Source: Actinomycetota bacterium
GTDB lineage: Bacteria; Actinomycetota; Acidimicrobiia; Acidimicrobiales; Iamiaceae
Assembly: GCA_019639075.1 (NCBI GenBank)
Contig: JAHBSO010000001.1
Span: 372,001 to 436,000, forward strand
Reading direction: 5' to 3'
DNA length: 64,000 nt
Numbering within the stretch: the first letter of the stretch is position 1; each line of letters begins with the position of its first letter. Below, in pieces: positions 1 to 7,718 of this stretch. The position numbers and the translations under genes were made by a program. The notes under the pieces were generated by a model. It made no database searches and was not told the origin of the DNA. It saw only the letters and a program-made list of their open reading frames with translations.

Positions 1-1
1 C

Positions 2-193
2 GTCGAGGTGACTGGCCATGCCGGTCACAGCTTGATCGCGCAGAGAGCCTCCGACGCGCGACGCCGGAACGCTGTCGCCGCGACGGGGTTGCTGGTGCTC
101 GAGTTCACCCACGAGCAGATCACCCGCGAAGCCGACTACGTGGTCGACGAGGTCCGGGCTCATCTCGCCCTCGGCGCAGCGCGCGCCGGCTGA
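2..193 (+). CDS. DUF559-type nuclease-like protein, C-terminal part (5' end outside window)
   Basis: An open frame enters from the window edge and ends at TGA 191-193, giving 63 visible residues. They fit the C-terminal half of the DUF559 / very-short-patch-repair-like fold: a V-E-V-x-G strand with a following histidine pair region, a basic D-A-R-R-R-N-A stretch, then L-L-V-L-E-F-T and a terminal helix ending in V-V-D-E-V-R-A-H-L. DUF559 proteins belong to the restriction-endonuclease-like superfamily and are common in actinobacteria, often with an N-terminal AbiEi-like helix-turn-helix; that part would lie upstream. The GTG at 8 is an internal codon, because the frame is open before it. Function beyond the fold is not known from this sequence. 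Confidence 0.6.
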   Translation, partial: VEVTGHAGHSLIAQRASDARRRNAVAATGLLVLEFTHEQITREADYVVDEVRAHLALGAARAG

Positions 194-235
194 TGCCGTG
201 TCTCCGCCACCGCGGCCGGCTCGTACGCCGCTTCA

Positions 236-360
236 CTTCTTCGGCGGGATCTGCCGGCTCAGCCCGCCGATTCCCCCGAAGAACCGTCAGGAGCGCGGTC
301 GTCCGGCGTTCTTCGGGGGAATCTGCCGACTCAGCCCGCCGATTCCCCCGAAGAACCGTC
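236..360. repeat. Two tandem copies of a palindromic repeat
   Basis: Two copies of a unit of about 52 bases lie at 237-289 and 309-360, separated by 19 bases. Each begins TTCTTCGG and ends CCCCCGAAGAACCGTC, with CTCAGCCCGCCGATT in the middle. The second copy is an exact inverted repeat: 309-323 (TTCTTCGGGGGAATC) pairs with 341-355 with no mismatch across a 17-base loop. The first copy has two or three mismatches in its left arm. The second copy reaches into the last codon of the minus-strand serine hydrolase, so it may act as its transcription terminator, although there is no T tract. A REP-type mobile repeat is the alternative. Confidence 0.75.
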
Positions 361-1483
361 AACGACGGTGCTCGGGGAAGAGGGCGGCGATCTCGGCGAG
401 GCGGTCGGTGAGGGGTTCGGCGGCGTCGGGGCCGGAGCGTCCGAGGCGGATGCAGACCACGTCCCGGGTCGGGAAGCACACCACCCTCTGGCCCTCGAAG
501 CCGTGGGCGGCGAACCGGCCGTCGGGGAGCGCCCAGCTCCACCAGTGGGCCCCGTGGAACTTGCGCTCGTCCTCGGGGGAGCGGGCCAGGCGGGCGTCGT
601 CCATCCAGCCCTCGGGGACGATCCGCCGACCGTCCCACACCCCGTCGCGCAGGGCGAGCAGCCCGAAGCGGCACCAGTGCTGCAGCGGCAGGTAGGCGTA
701 CGAGGAGCCGATGAACGTCCCGGCCGGGTCGAAGCGCAGGTCGGCGTCGGTGATCCCACACGGCTCGAGGATCCGCTCCCGCAGGAACCGCTCCATCCCG
801 GCGGCGTCCAGCCCGAGCACCCTCGCCAGGTTGGCGCACACGATGTTGGTGGTGCCCGACGAGTAGACGTACGACTCGGGAGCGCCCGGCGGCGAGACCA
901 GCTCCTTGTCCGCCGCAAAGCCTGCGACGTCCGCGGCGCCCTCCCCGAACAGCATGGTCACGACGTCGGGCATCGTGTCGCCGTCGAGCTCGTAGTACTC
1001 CTCGGTCCACGCCAGCCCGGGGCGCATCACGAGCAGGTCCCACCAGGTGATCGCCGCACGCGGATCACCGGGCGCCGTCCAGCGGGGATCGCCGACCGGA
1101 TCGTGGACCGACAGCGCCCCGTCGCCGACCGCGACCCCGACGGCCAGGCTGGTGAGGCTCTTGGCCATCGACCACGACAGCAGCCGGAACCCGGGGTCGA
1201 CGTCCTCCATCGGCGGGTCGGGTTCCAGGGCCCGCAGGTCCTGGACCGGCCGGTGCCCGTAGCGCTCGGCCACGAGGTGCCCGCCGACCACGACCGCGGC
1301 GGCGTAGGTCTGACCGAACACGGGATGGGCGTCGGCCAAGAGGTCGTCCAGCAGCTCGTCGAGCCGCGCCGGGTCGCCGCCGACGTCGGACGCCGCGGCC
1401 CGGGGCCACTCGGTCGTCGGCCACGGCACGCCCTCGGGCTGGGGCGGGAGCGGGACGAGGTCGGCGGGGGACTCGGCGGCCAT
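359..1483 (-). CDS. Serine hydrolase, beta-lactamase class C / esterase type
   Basis: The 374-residue protein has the signature of the serine beta-lactamase-like (PF00144) family: S-M-A-K at 105-108 gives the acylating serine and lysine, Y-S-S at 207-209 stands where Y-x-N is expected, and a late H-G-F-E-G-Q segment takes the place of the KTG strand. Such genomic proteins are usually esterases, amidases or D-aminopeptidases rather than resistance enzymes. No signal peptide is visible (the N-terminus is acidic and proline-rich), so it is probably cytoplasmic. The ATG lies 10 bases after the stop of the upstream EEP gene, so the two are probably cotranscribed. The substrate cannot be read from the sequence. 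Confidence 0.85.
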   Translation of the reverse strand: MAAESPADLVPLPPQPEGVPWPTTEWPRAAASDVGGDPARLDELLDDLLADAHPVFGQTYAAAVVVGGHLVAERYGHRPVQDLRALEPDPPMEDVDPGFRLLSWSMAKSLTSLAVGVAVGDGALSVHDPVGDPRWTAPGDPRAAITWWDLLVMRPGLAWTEEYYELDGDTMPDVVTMLFGEGAADVAGFAADKELVSPPGAPESYVYSSGTTNIVCANLARVLGLDAAGMERFLRERILEPCGITDADLRFDPAGTFIGSSYAYLPLQHWCRFGLLALRDGVWDGRRIVPEGWMDDARLARSPEDERKFHGAHWWSWALPDGRFAAHGFEGQRVVCFPTRDVVCIRLGRSGPDAAEPLTDRLAEIAALFPEHRR

Positions 1484-1493
1484 GGGGATCCGT

Positions 1494-2486
1494 TCAGCTG
1501 GGCGAGAGGTGGAGGGTCACGGACAGGGCGAGGTGGTCCGACAGCGAGCCGGCCGGACCTCCCCGCACGCCGCGGCCCGGGAACGCCCACCGCCGGGGCC
1601 GGTCGACGGAGACGGCGAGATCTCCCTCGGTCGGGGGCGAGAACCACAGGTAGTCGATCCGCTCGCCGGCGCCGTCGCCGGACGGGTCGTCGGCCACCTG
1701 GTCGGGCTCGTCGGGGTCGCGCGGCAACTCCTCGGCGGCGGCGAACGTGCACGTCGGCCCCCGCCCGACGCCGTGGTCGGCCCAGACGTCGGTGGCGCCG
1801 AGCGACGCCATGCGGAGCCGGAGGTCGTCGTAGCGGTCGCTCGGGTCGGCGAGCGAGGGGTCGGGGTCGTCGGCGGCGACGTTGAAGTCGCCGACCACCA
1901 GCAGCGGGTTGGTCGGCCGGCGGACGCCGTCGACGAACGCCACGAGCTCGTCGACCTGCCCCATCCGCACGTGGTGGTGGCGGCTGGCGTCGTTGGCGCC
2001 CGGGATCGGGAAGAGGTCCCCGCCGGCGAACAGGTGGGTGGACACGATGTCGACCTCGGGGAGGTCGGGCGCGATCCGCACCCGGCAGAAGAGCGCGCCC
2101 TTGGTGGCGAACGTGTCGCTGTCGCGCACGTCGCCGCCCGCCCGGTACGTGAGCGTCTCGACGTGGGTGACGTCGGTCGTGGTCTCGTCCACCAGGGTCA
2201 CGAGGCCGCTGCCCGTGAACCGGAACGGGGCCGTTCCCGGGCCTGCGACGAGGAGGGCCTGGGGCACGGCGGCCCCGATGGAGCGCTGCTGCTCGTCGTC
2301 GAACACCTCGCTCATCGCGCACACGTCGAAGCGGCCCCGCACCGCGGCGCCGACGAGCGGCGCCCGCTCGCGGACCTGTGGGGCGAAGAAGCGGTCACCG
2401 CCGGGGATCGGCGGGCCACCGGGCCACAGGCGGGGCCGCAGGAGCCACGTGTTCCAGAAGGCGACGCGCAGCGTGACCGGCTCCAT
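1494..2486 (-). CDS. Endonuclease/exonuclease/phosphatase (EEP) family protein, sphingomyelinase-like
   Basis: The 330 residues contain the EEP catalytic set in order: an early W-N-T with N12, the metal-binding glutamate E60 in M-S-E-V-F, H151 in S-T-H-L-F-A-G, D200 and N202 in V-G-D-F-N-V, and D317-H318 near the C-terminus. The F-D-V-C-A-M-S-E-V-F-D context resembles bacterial neutral sphingomyelinases and related phosphodiesterases more than ExoIII. There is no clear secretion signal, so it may act on an intracellular phosphodiester. The start ATG is supported by a -10-like TAACCT at 2495-2500 eight bases upstream, suggesting a leaderless transcript continuing into the serine hydrolase gene. 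Confidence 0.8.
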   Translation of the reverse strand: MEPVTLRVAFWNTWLLRPRLWPGGPPIPGGDRFFAPQVRERAPLVGAAVRGRFDVCAMSEVFDDEQQRSIGAAVPQALLVAGPGTAPFRFTGSGLVTLVDETTTDVTHVETLTYRAGGDVRDSDTFATKGALFCRVRIAPDLPEVDIVSTHLFAGGDLFPIPGANDASRHHHVRMGQVDELVAFVDGVRRPTNPLLVVGDFNVAADDPDPSLADPSDRYDDLRLRMASLGATDVWADHGVGRGPTCTFAAAEELPRDPDEPDQVADDPSGDGAGERIDYLWFSPPTEGDLAVSVDRPRRWAFPGRGVRGGPAGSLSDHLALSVTLHLSPS

Positions 2487-2519
2487 GGGCGGGGAGGTTA
2501 CCGTCGGGCCGGAGGCGGC

Positions 2520-4166
2520 TCAGGAGGGGTAGCGCTCCATGAACCCGGACCCGTCGGCGGCAACGCTCTGCAGCTGCCAGTCGACGAGGAAGACGAGCCG
2601 GGCCGGGCCGTCGTCGAGCATCGTCACGCTGTAGCTGGAGGCTGGGCCGTCGTCGACCTCGTGGTCCTCGGCCGGGCCGAGCTCGCCGCTCGACAGGTCG
2701 ACCGGGGCGATCGACACGGTGGAGGCGTCCTCGGATCGGAAGGTGAGCAGGACGGGGCGGTCGCCGTCGCGGCCGAGCGTCGCCAGCGGGGATCCGGGGA
2801 ACACGGTGTCGCCGAACGTGGCGTCGCGCTCCAGCACCTGCGCCCGATCGTCGAACCGGGTCGACCAGACGAGCCGCTCGCTCGTGAGGTCCCACGCGGC
2901 GAGACCGCCGACCGGGGTGCCGCGAGCGGCGGTCGTGGTGGCGACCAGCGTGTCCCCGAAGACCTCGGCCGATCGAGCGGTGGTGCCGTCGGGGACGGGG
3001 AGCCGCCGGACCGACCCGGTCCCGACGTCGAGGAGGGCGACGGTGTCGCGGACCGGCAGCACCACCTCGTCGCCGACGAAGAGCAGGGGATCGTCCATGC
3101 TCGGGTCGACGTACAGGTCGTCGGGGAGCGGTCGGTCCGGTCCGGCGGTTCCGGCGGTGGCGTCGTACCGGCTGGCGCACGCGCTGGAGTACCCGGCGAG
3201 CAGCAGGACGGCGTCCTCGTCCGGGATGGGCGCCACCGTGGTCGGCATGCTCCGCTGGCTCCCGGCGCACGGGGTGGCGGCCCGGCCGGTGGCACGACCG
3301 GTCGCGGGGTCGACGACCTCGACGAACGGGTCACCGTCGGCCGGGTCGTCCACCACGACGAGGTGCTCGCCGGTGCTGACGACGGCGGCGTTCGACACCC
3401 CGAGGGTCCGCGACCACTGGCGCTCCGACGAGCCGAGGCCGTAGCCCTGGAGCTGCCCGTCCGCGGTCTGGACGACCACCGCCGATCCGACGACGAGGAG
3501 ACACGTGTCGCACCCGCCCGAGATCACGTCGGGGAGCCGGGCCTCCCAGGTGGTCTCGCCGGTGCTGCTGATGACGAGGAGCCGGTCCTCGACGACGGCG
3601 ACCACGCCGGTGCCGGTCTGGGCCACCTGCACGGTCGAGGTGTCGCGCCCGAGCGACGCCGATCGCCACTCCCGCTCGGCGCCCCGCTCGCCCACGACGA
3701 CCTTGCTGAGGTAGCGGTCGTAGGAGCTGCCGTCGGTCTCCTGCTCGAGCACCGTCAGCCACGTCTTGGCCGCTCCCGGCGCCGCAGGGGTCACGTCCGC
3801 CACCGAGATCACGATCCGGTGGTCGGAGCCCGAGCCCGAGCCGGAGTCGGACGACGTGGTGATCACGCCGAGCACCACGAAGCCGATGATCACGAGCGGC
3901 GAGACGACGAACAGGACGATCGCGCTGACGACCGCAGCCTTCGCGCACCCGGGCGCGTTCCTCAACTGGGTCGACGCGCGGTTGTCGTAGGTGGTGACGC
4001 GGGGGACACCGATCCCGGGGATGCCGAGGTCGGCGTCCTTCGGTGGGGGCGGCGCGAGGCGTGAGGCCCGGCTCTGCTGGCCGCAGGACAGGCACGTGAC
4101 GTGGCCCTCGGCGTCGGGCGGCGGGAGCATGGCGCCGCACCCCTGGCACTCCGCCGGATCGGTCAT
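2520..4166 (-). CDS. Zinc-ribbon, single-pass membrane protein with PQQ-like beta-propeller
   Basis: 548 residues in three parts. Residues 7-28 hold a C-x2-C...C-x2-C zinc ribbon (C7, C10, C25, C28) followed by a proline-rich linker. One strongly hydrophobic segment at about 77-101 is the only transmembrane helix. The remainder, after a Ser/Gly-rich linker, is a beta-rich domain with repeated W-x-R / T-G-x-V-x-W-like blades typical of PQQ- or WD40-type propellers. The layout implies a cytoplasmic ribbon with an extracytoplasmic propeller, as in some actinobacterial envelope proteins. The start ATG is preceded by a -10-like TACGCT (4173-4178) with a 6-base gap. No enzyme motif is visible, and a scaffold or sensor role is only a guess. 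Confidence 0.7.
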   Translation of the reverse strand: MTDPAECQGCGAMLPPPDAEGHVTCLSCGQQSRASRLAPPPPKDADLGIPGIGVPRVTTYDNRASTQLRNAPGCAKAAVVSAIVLFVVSPLVIIGFVVLGVITTSSDSGSGSGSDHRIVISVADVTPAAPGAAKTWLTVLEQETDGSSYDRYLSKVVVGERGAEREWRSASLGRDTSTVQVAQTGTGVVAVVEDRLLVISSTGETTWEARLPDVISGGCDTCLLVVGSAVVVQTADGQLQGYGLGSSERQWSRTLGVSNAAVVSTGEHLVVVDDPADGDPFVEVVDPATGRATGRAATPCAGSQRSMPTTVAPIPDEDAVLLLAGYSSACASRYDATAGTAGPDRPLPDDLYVDPSMDDPLLFVGDEVVLPVRDTVALLDVGTGSVRRLPVPDGTTARSAEVFGDTLVATTTAARGTPVGGLAAWDLTSERLVWSTRFDDRAQVLERDATFGDTVFPGSPLATLGRDGDRPVLLTFRSEDASTVSIAPVDLSSGELGPAEDHEVDDGPASSYSVTMLDDGPARLVFLVDWQLQSVAADGSGFMERYPS

Positions 4167-4190
4167 CGTCCGAGCGTAGGAGGTGTGGGC

Positions 4191-5714
4191 TCAGTCCGGC
4201 AGCAGGGCGCGGACGGCATCGATCGGGTCGGCATCGTCCGGTGCCTTGTCGTCGCGGTAGCGGACGACCCGGGCGAAGCGCAGCGCCACCCCGCCGGGGT
4301 AGCGGGTGGAGCGCTGCACGCCGTCGACCGCCACCTCCACCACCTGCTCGGGGCGGACCACGACCGTGCCGTGGCGGGCGTCGGGGCCGTGCTCGAACGT
4401 CTCGGCGAGGTCGAGGAAGCGCTCGGTCTGCCAGCGGAGGAGGTCGTCGCTGAGGCCCTTGAACGTCTTGCCCACCATCACGAAGGGCCGCTCGGCGTCG
4501 GCTCCCGCGGCCCGCGCGCCGAGGTGCAGGTTCGACAGCCAGCCGGTGCGCCGCCCGTACCCCCACTCGACGGCGAGGACCACGAGGTCGAGGGTGTGGA
4601 CCGGCTTCACCTTGCGCCAGGCCTTGCCCCGGCGTCCGGCCTCGTAGGGCGACGACGCCCCCTTCACCACGGCGCCCTCGTGGCCGGCGGCCAGGGCGTC
4701 GCGCAGCACGTCGGCGGCCGTGGCCGGGTCGTCGGTGACCGTGCCGGGCACCTGCCACGACCCGGCCAGGTCGGTGAGGCGGGCCCGTCGCTCGGCCAGC
4801 GGTTCGTCGACGAGGTCGGTCCCGTCCAGGTGGAGCAGGTCGAAGAAGTGGGGGCGCAGCGACCCTCCCGACCCCGAGGCGGTGTCCTGGAAGAGGGCCG
4901 GACGGCCGTCGGCGTCGACCACCAGCGCCTCGCCGTCGAGGACGAACGAGCCGGCCGGGAGCGAGCGGGCCACCTCGACCACCTGCGGCACCCGGTCGGT
5001 GATGTCGTTGAGGTTCCGGCTGAACACCCGGACGTCGTCGCCGTCCCGGTGGACCTGGACCCGGATGCCGTCGAGCTTCCACTCGACCACCGCGGTGCCG
5101 AGGTCGGCGACCGCCTCGTCGGTCGACGCCGCGGTCGACGCCAGCATCGGCTGGAGCCCCCTGCCGACCGCGAGCCCGATCGCGTCGAGCCCCTCGCGTC
5201 CCGCGGCGATCGCGGTGCGGGCCACCTCGTCGAGGCGGCCGCCCAGCATCACGGCGCGGCGCACGGCGGCCAGTGGGACGTCGGCGGCCTTCGCGACGGC
5301 GTCGGTCATGACGCCGGCCAGTGCACCCTGGCGCAGGTCGCCGGCGAACAGGCGGAAGAGGAACGCCGACTCGGCCTCGGTCGTCCGCTCGAACAGGTCG
5401 GCCAGCAGGCGGTTGCGGGCGAGGGACGAACCCGGGCCCGAGAGGCCGGCCAGCTCGGTCACCAGCGCGTCGACCTCGCCGACGGTGATCGTGGGAGCGG
5501 ACGCCGGGGTCCGTCCGTCGCTCGCGGACTGCAGCGTCCGCCAGCCGATGCCGACCCGGCCCTGGCGCAGGTCGCCGGTGAGGAACCCCACGACCGCCTC
5601 CACCTCGTCGGGCGGGGTTCGGCGCAGCAGGTCGGCCAGGAGCTGGGTCTTGGCCGAGCGGGCGGAGGTGGCGCCGAGCAGGTCGGACGTCTCGGCCACC
5701 TCGACGAACCTCAT
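4191..5714 (-). CDS. ligB: ATP-dependent DNA ligase, LigB type
   Basis: 507 residues, the same length as mycobacterial LigB. The adenylation motif K-L-D-G is at 213-216, with K213 as the AMP-accepting lysine. Later motifs include S-F-V-L-D-G-E-A (motif III region) and V-V-K-G near the nucleotide-binding end, followed by a C-terminal OB-fold part. The N-terminal about 200 residues form the helical DNA-binding domain seen in archaeal and LigB ligases. It seals nicks using ATP and is accessory to the NAD-dependent LigA in actinobacteria. I start at ATG 5714: the open frame runs on to 6137, but that extension is antisense to the ABC-F gene and its residues look random. Confidence 0.9.
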   Translation of the reverse strand: MRFVEVAETSDLLGATSARSAKTQLLADLLRRTPPDEVEAVVGFLTGDLRQGRVGIGWRTLQSASDGRTPASAPTITVGEVDALVTELAGLSGPGSSLARNRLLADLFERTTEAESAFLFRLFAGDLRQGALAGVMTDAVAKAADVPLAAVRRAVMLGGRLDEVARTAIAAGREGLDAIGLAVGRGLQPMLASTAASTDEAVADLGTAVVEWKLDGIRVQVHRDGDDVRVFSRNLNDITDRVPQVVEVARSLPAGSFVLDGEALVVDADGRPALFQDTASGSGGSLRPHFFDLLHLDGTDLVDEPLAERRARLTDLAGSWQVPGTVTDDPATAADVLRDALAAGHEGAVVKGASSPYEAGRRGKAWRKVKPVHTLDLVVLAVEWGYGRRTGWLSNLHLGARAAGADAERPFVMVGKTFKGLSDDLLRWQTERFLDLAETFEHGPDARHGTVVVRPEQVVEVAVDGVQRSTRYPGGVALRFARVVRYRDDKAPDDADPIDAVRALLPD

Positions 5715-5793
5715 GGGTCCGGTTCTACCGCCTCCGATCGGATCGGCGTCGAGATGGTGGAGCCGGGCCCCGGTTCTGCCACCCTTGACCCCC

Positions 5794-7401
5794 GTGTTGC
5801 AGGTCAGCGACCTCAAGGTCGAAGTCGGGGGCGTCGTCCTCAGCGAGGGCATCAGCTTCACCGTGCGCGCCGGTGAGAAGGTCGGCCTGGTGGGCCGCAA
5901 CGGCGCGGGCAAGACCTCGATGCTCAAGGTCATCGGTGGCGCGGCCGAACCGGCCGGTGGCTCGGTGCGGGTCGAGGGCGGCCTGGGGTACCTCCCGCAG
6001 GACCCCCGCCTCGACCTGGTGCCCGAGGACGTCACGGCGCTGCGCCACGTCCTGAGCGGCCGGGGGTTCGACGACGCCCTGGAGCGGATCGCCAAGCTCC
6101 AGGCGGCCATGGAGGCCGACCCCACCGAGCGCAACATCGACCGCTACACCAGGGCCCTCGACCGCTTCGGGATGGACGGCGGCTACTCGGCCGAGAGCGA
6201 GGTCCGGCGGCTGGCCGCCGGCATCGGCCTGGCCGACGAGAAGCTCGACCTGCCGCTCGGCGCGCTGTCGGGCGGCCAGCGTCGGCGGGTCGAGGTCGTG
6301 CGCATCCTGTTCGCCGGGTCCGACGTCCTCCTGCTCGACGAGCCGACCAACCACCTCGACGCCGACGCCAAGGCGTGGATGCTGTCGTTCCTCCGGGACT
6401 ACCGGGGTGCGCTGATCGTCATCAGCCACGACCTCGACCTGCTCGACGAGGCGATCACCCGCGTCATCCACCTCGACCGCGGCGGCGACCTCACCACCGC
6501 CACCATGTACGAGTACAAGGGCACCTACTCGCAGTACCTCTCGGCCCGGGAGGCCGACGAGGCCCGCCAGGCGAAGATGATCGCCCAGCAGGCCAAGGAG
6601 ATCGACCGTCTCCAGACGATCGTCGACCGGTTCGGGGCCAAGGCCACCAAGGCCTCGATGGCCCACAGCATCGAGAAGCGGATCGACCGGCTCAAGCAGT
6701 CGGCGCCGGAGTCGTCGGTGGCCCGGAAGGTCCTCAAGCTCAAGCTCCCCGAGCCCCCGCACTGCGCCCGCACCGTGCTCGAGGCCGAGGAGCTCGCCGT
6801 GAGCTACCCGGGCCTCGACGTGTTCGAGGACGTCACCTTCGACGCCGGGCGGGGCGACCGGGTGCTGGTCATGGGCCTCAACGGCGCCGGCAAGACCAGC
6901 CTGCTGCGGGTGCTGGCCGGGCTGACCGAGCCGGTGATCGGATCGTTCCGGTGGGGCAGCGGGGTGAAGGTCGGCTACTACGCCCAGGAGCACGAGGGCA
7001 TCCGGGCCGGCAAGGACCTCGTCGCCCACATGCGGGAGGCCTCCGACGGCCTCGGCGATGGGCAGCTCCGGTCGATCCTCGGCATGTTCGGCCTGGTCGG
7101 CGACAAGGTGTTCCAGGACGCGTCCACGCTCTCCGGTGGGGAGAAGACCAAGCTCGCGCTGGCCCAGTTGGTCAGCGGTCGCAACAACGTGCTGCTCCTC
7201 GACGAGCCGACCAACAACCTCGACCCCGGCTCGCGCACCGCCGTCGCCGAGGCGCTCTCGGGCTGGGGCGGCACGCTGATCGTGGTGAGCCACGACGCCG
7301 AGTTCGTCGAGGCGCTCCACCCCGACCGGGCGCTGCTGATGCCCGACGGCAACGTCGACCACTGGCACGACGAGTTCCTGGAGCTGGTCACCCTCGCCTG
7401 A
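5794..7401 (+). CDS. ABC-F family ATP-binding protein
   Basis: 535 residues with two ATP-binding cassettes and no membrane segments, the ABC-F layout. The first Walker A is G-R-N-G-A-G-K-T at 34-41 and its signature is L-S-G-G-Q; the second Walker A (G-L-N-G-A-G-K-T, near 360) is followed by an L-S-G-G-E signature. Both Walker B motifs end L-L-D-E-P-T-N. Between them is the inter-domain linker with the K-G-T-Y-S-Q-Y-L motif and a long charged helical hairpin that in this family reaches towards the ribosomal P-site tRNA. The probable role is relief of ribosome stalling (EttA/Uup-like) or antibiotic target protection; the sequence does not decide. The start is GTG 5794 without a clear Shine-Dalgarno sequence. 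It diverges from ligB. Confidence 0.88.
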   Translation: MLQVSDLKVEVGGVVLSEGISFTVRAGEKVGLVGRNGAGKTSMLKVIGGAAEPAGGSVRVEGGLGYLPQDPRLDLVPEDVTALRHVLSGRGFDDALERIAKLQAAMEADPTERNIDRYTRALDRFGMDGGYSAESEVRRLAAGIGLADEKLDLPLGALSGGQRRRVEVVRILFAGSDVLLLDEPTNHLDADAKAWMLSFLRDYRGALIVISHDLDLLDEAITRVIHLDRGGDLTTATMYEYKGTYSQYLSAREADEARQAKMIAQQAKEIDRLQTIVDRFGAKATKASMAHSIEKRIDRLKQSAPESSVARKVLKLKLPEPPHCARTVLEAEELAVSYPGLDVFEDVTFDAGRGDRVLVMGLNGAGKTSLLRVLAGLTEPVIGSFRWGSGVKVGYYAQEHEGIRAGKDLVAHMREASDGLGDGQLRSILGMFGLVGDKVFQDASTLSGGEKTKLALAQLVSGRNNVLLLDEPTNNLDPGSRTAVAEALSGWGGTLIVVSHDAEFVEALHPDRALLMPDGNVDHWHDEFLELVTLA

Positions 7402-7431
7402 GCCCGGTCCGGGATTCGGGTCCGGACGCGA

Positions 7432-7461
7432 GATCGGGAGGCGCCGGAGCGCCTCCCGATC
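7432..7461 (+). terminator. Stem-loop terminator after the ABC-F gene
   Basis: A perfect 12-bp stem (GATCGGGAGGCG at 7432-7443 with its complement at 7450-7461) closes a 6-base loop 30 bases after the ABC-F stop. No T tract follows, as is usual in high-GC actinobacteria. Confidence 0.8.
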
Positions 7462-7718
7462 CGGGTACTGCTGGTTGCGTCGGGCGGCGTCAGTGACAGA
7501 CGGGACGAGTTCCTGTCCACCGGTGCCGACGGGTGTCTGGCGGGGATTCGCCGAACGGTCCAGCTCGCCGACTCAGCGGCCAGCCACCTCCGAAGTCCCA
7601 ATCGAACAGTCGTTGATGTGGACCACCTCCTTTCCTCGGTGGCGCCATCCAACCACCCGACGGCGTCCGCGCCAACCCCTTTCCGGCGGGAACCGCATCG
7701 GATCCCTAGGGTGCCGCC
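7462..7718. other. Intergenic region without a convincing gene
   Basis: About 257 bases between the ABC-F terminator and the acyl-CoA dehydrogenase. A minus-strand frame of 61 codons exists (7490-7675) but has no good start. The notable content is a pyrimidine-loop hairpin at 7619-7647 (separate entry) and, at 7707-7712, a TAGGGT -10 hexamer six bases before the ATG of the next gene. A weak LexA-like half site lies near 7602 and does not fit the consensus. Confidence 0.5.
7619..7647 (+). promoter_or_regulatory. Hairpin with an anti-Shine-Dalgarno-like loop (or an extreme SD on the other strand)
   Basis: Bases 7623-7627 (CCACC) pair with 7638-7642 (GGTGG), extended by TGG/CCA across a small bulge, and expose the loop TCCTTTCCTC. 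Read on the minus strand, the same DNA gives AAAGGAGGTGGTCC, a nearly complete complement of the 16S rRNA 3' end, but no ATG, GTG or TTG stands at a usual distance downstream; ATC is at the right place. It could be a CU-rich small-RNA loop or a decayed small-ORF start. Confidence 0.35.

Noticed and set aside
359..1483. Antibiotic-resistance beta-lactamase
   Set aside because: The SxxK serine hydrolase has no signal peptide and no KTG motif, as in esterase-type relatives.
1482..4064. An 860-codon open frame on the plus strand, and many others as long (for example 55912-60090 minus, 52328-55333 plus)
   Set aside because: They lie antisense to well-supported genes, read as Arg/Gly/Pro/Ala-rich sequence without domains, and are what high GC gives by chance.
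5715..6137. N-terminal extension of LigB to 6137
   Set aside because: It would be antisense to the ABC-F gene and the ligase matches its family length when started at 5714.
7602..7617. LexA box before the acyl-CoA dehydrogenase
   Set aside because: Only the left half fits (TCGAAC); the right half GTTGAT departs from GTTCGA.
7490..7675. 61-codon minus-strand gene
   Set aside because: The listed start is far upstream of the strong ribosome-binding sequence, no standard start codon follows it, and the residues show no known family.
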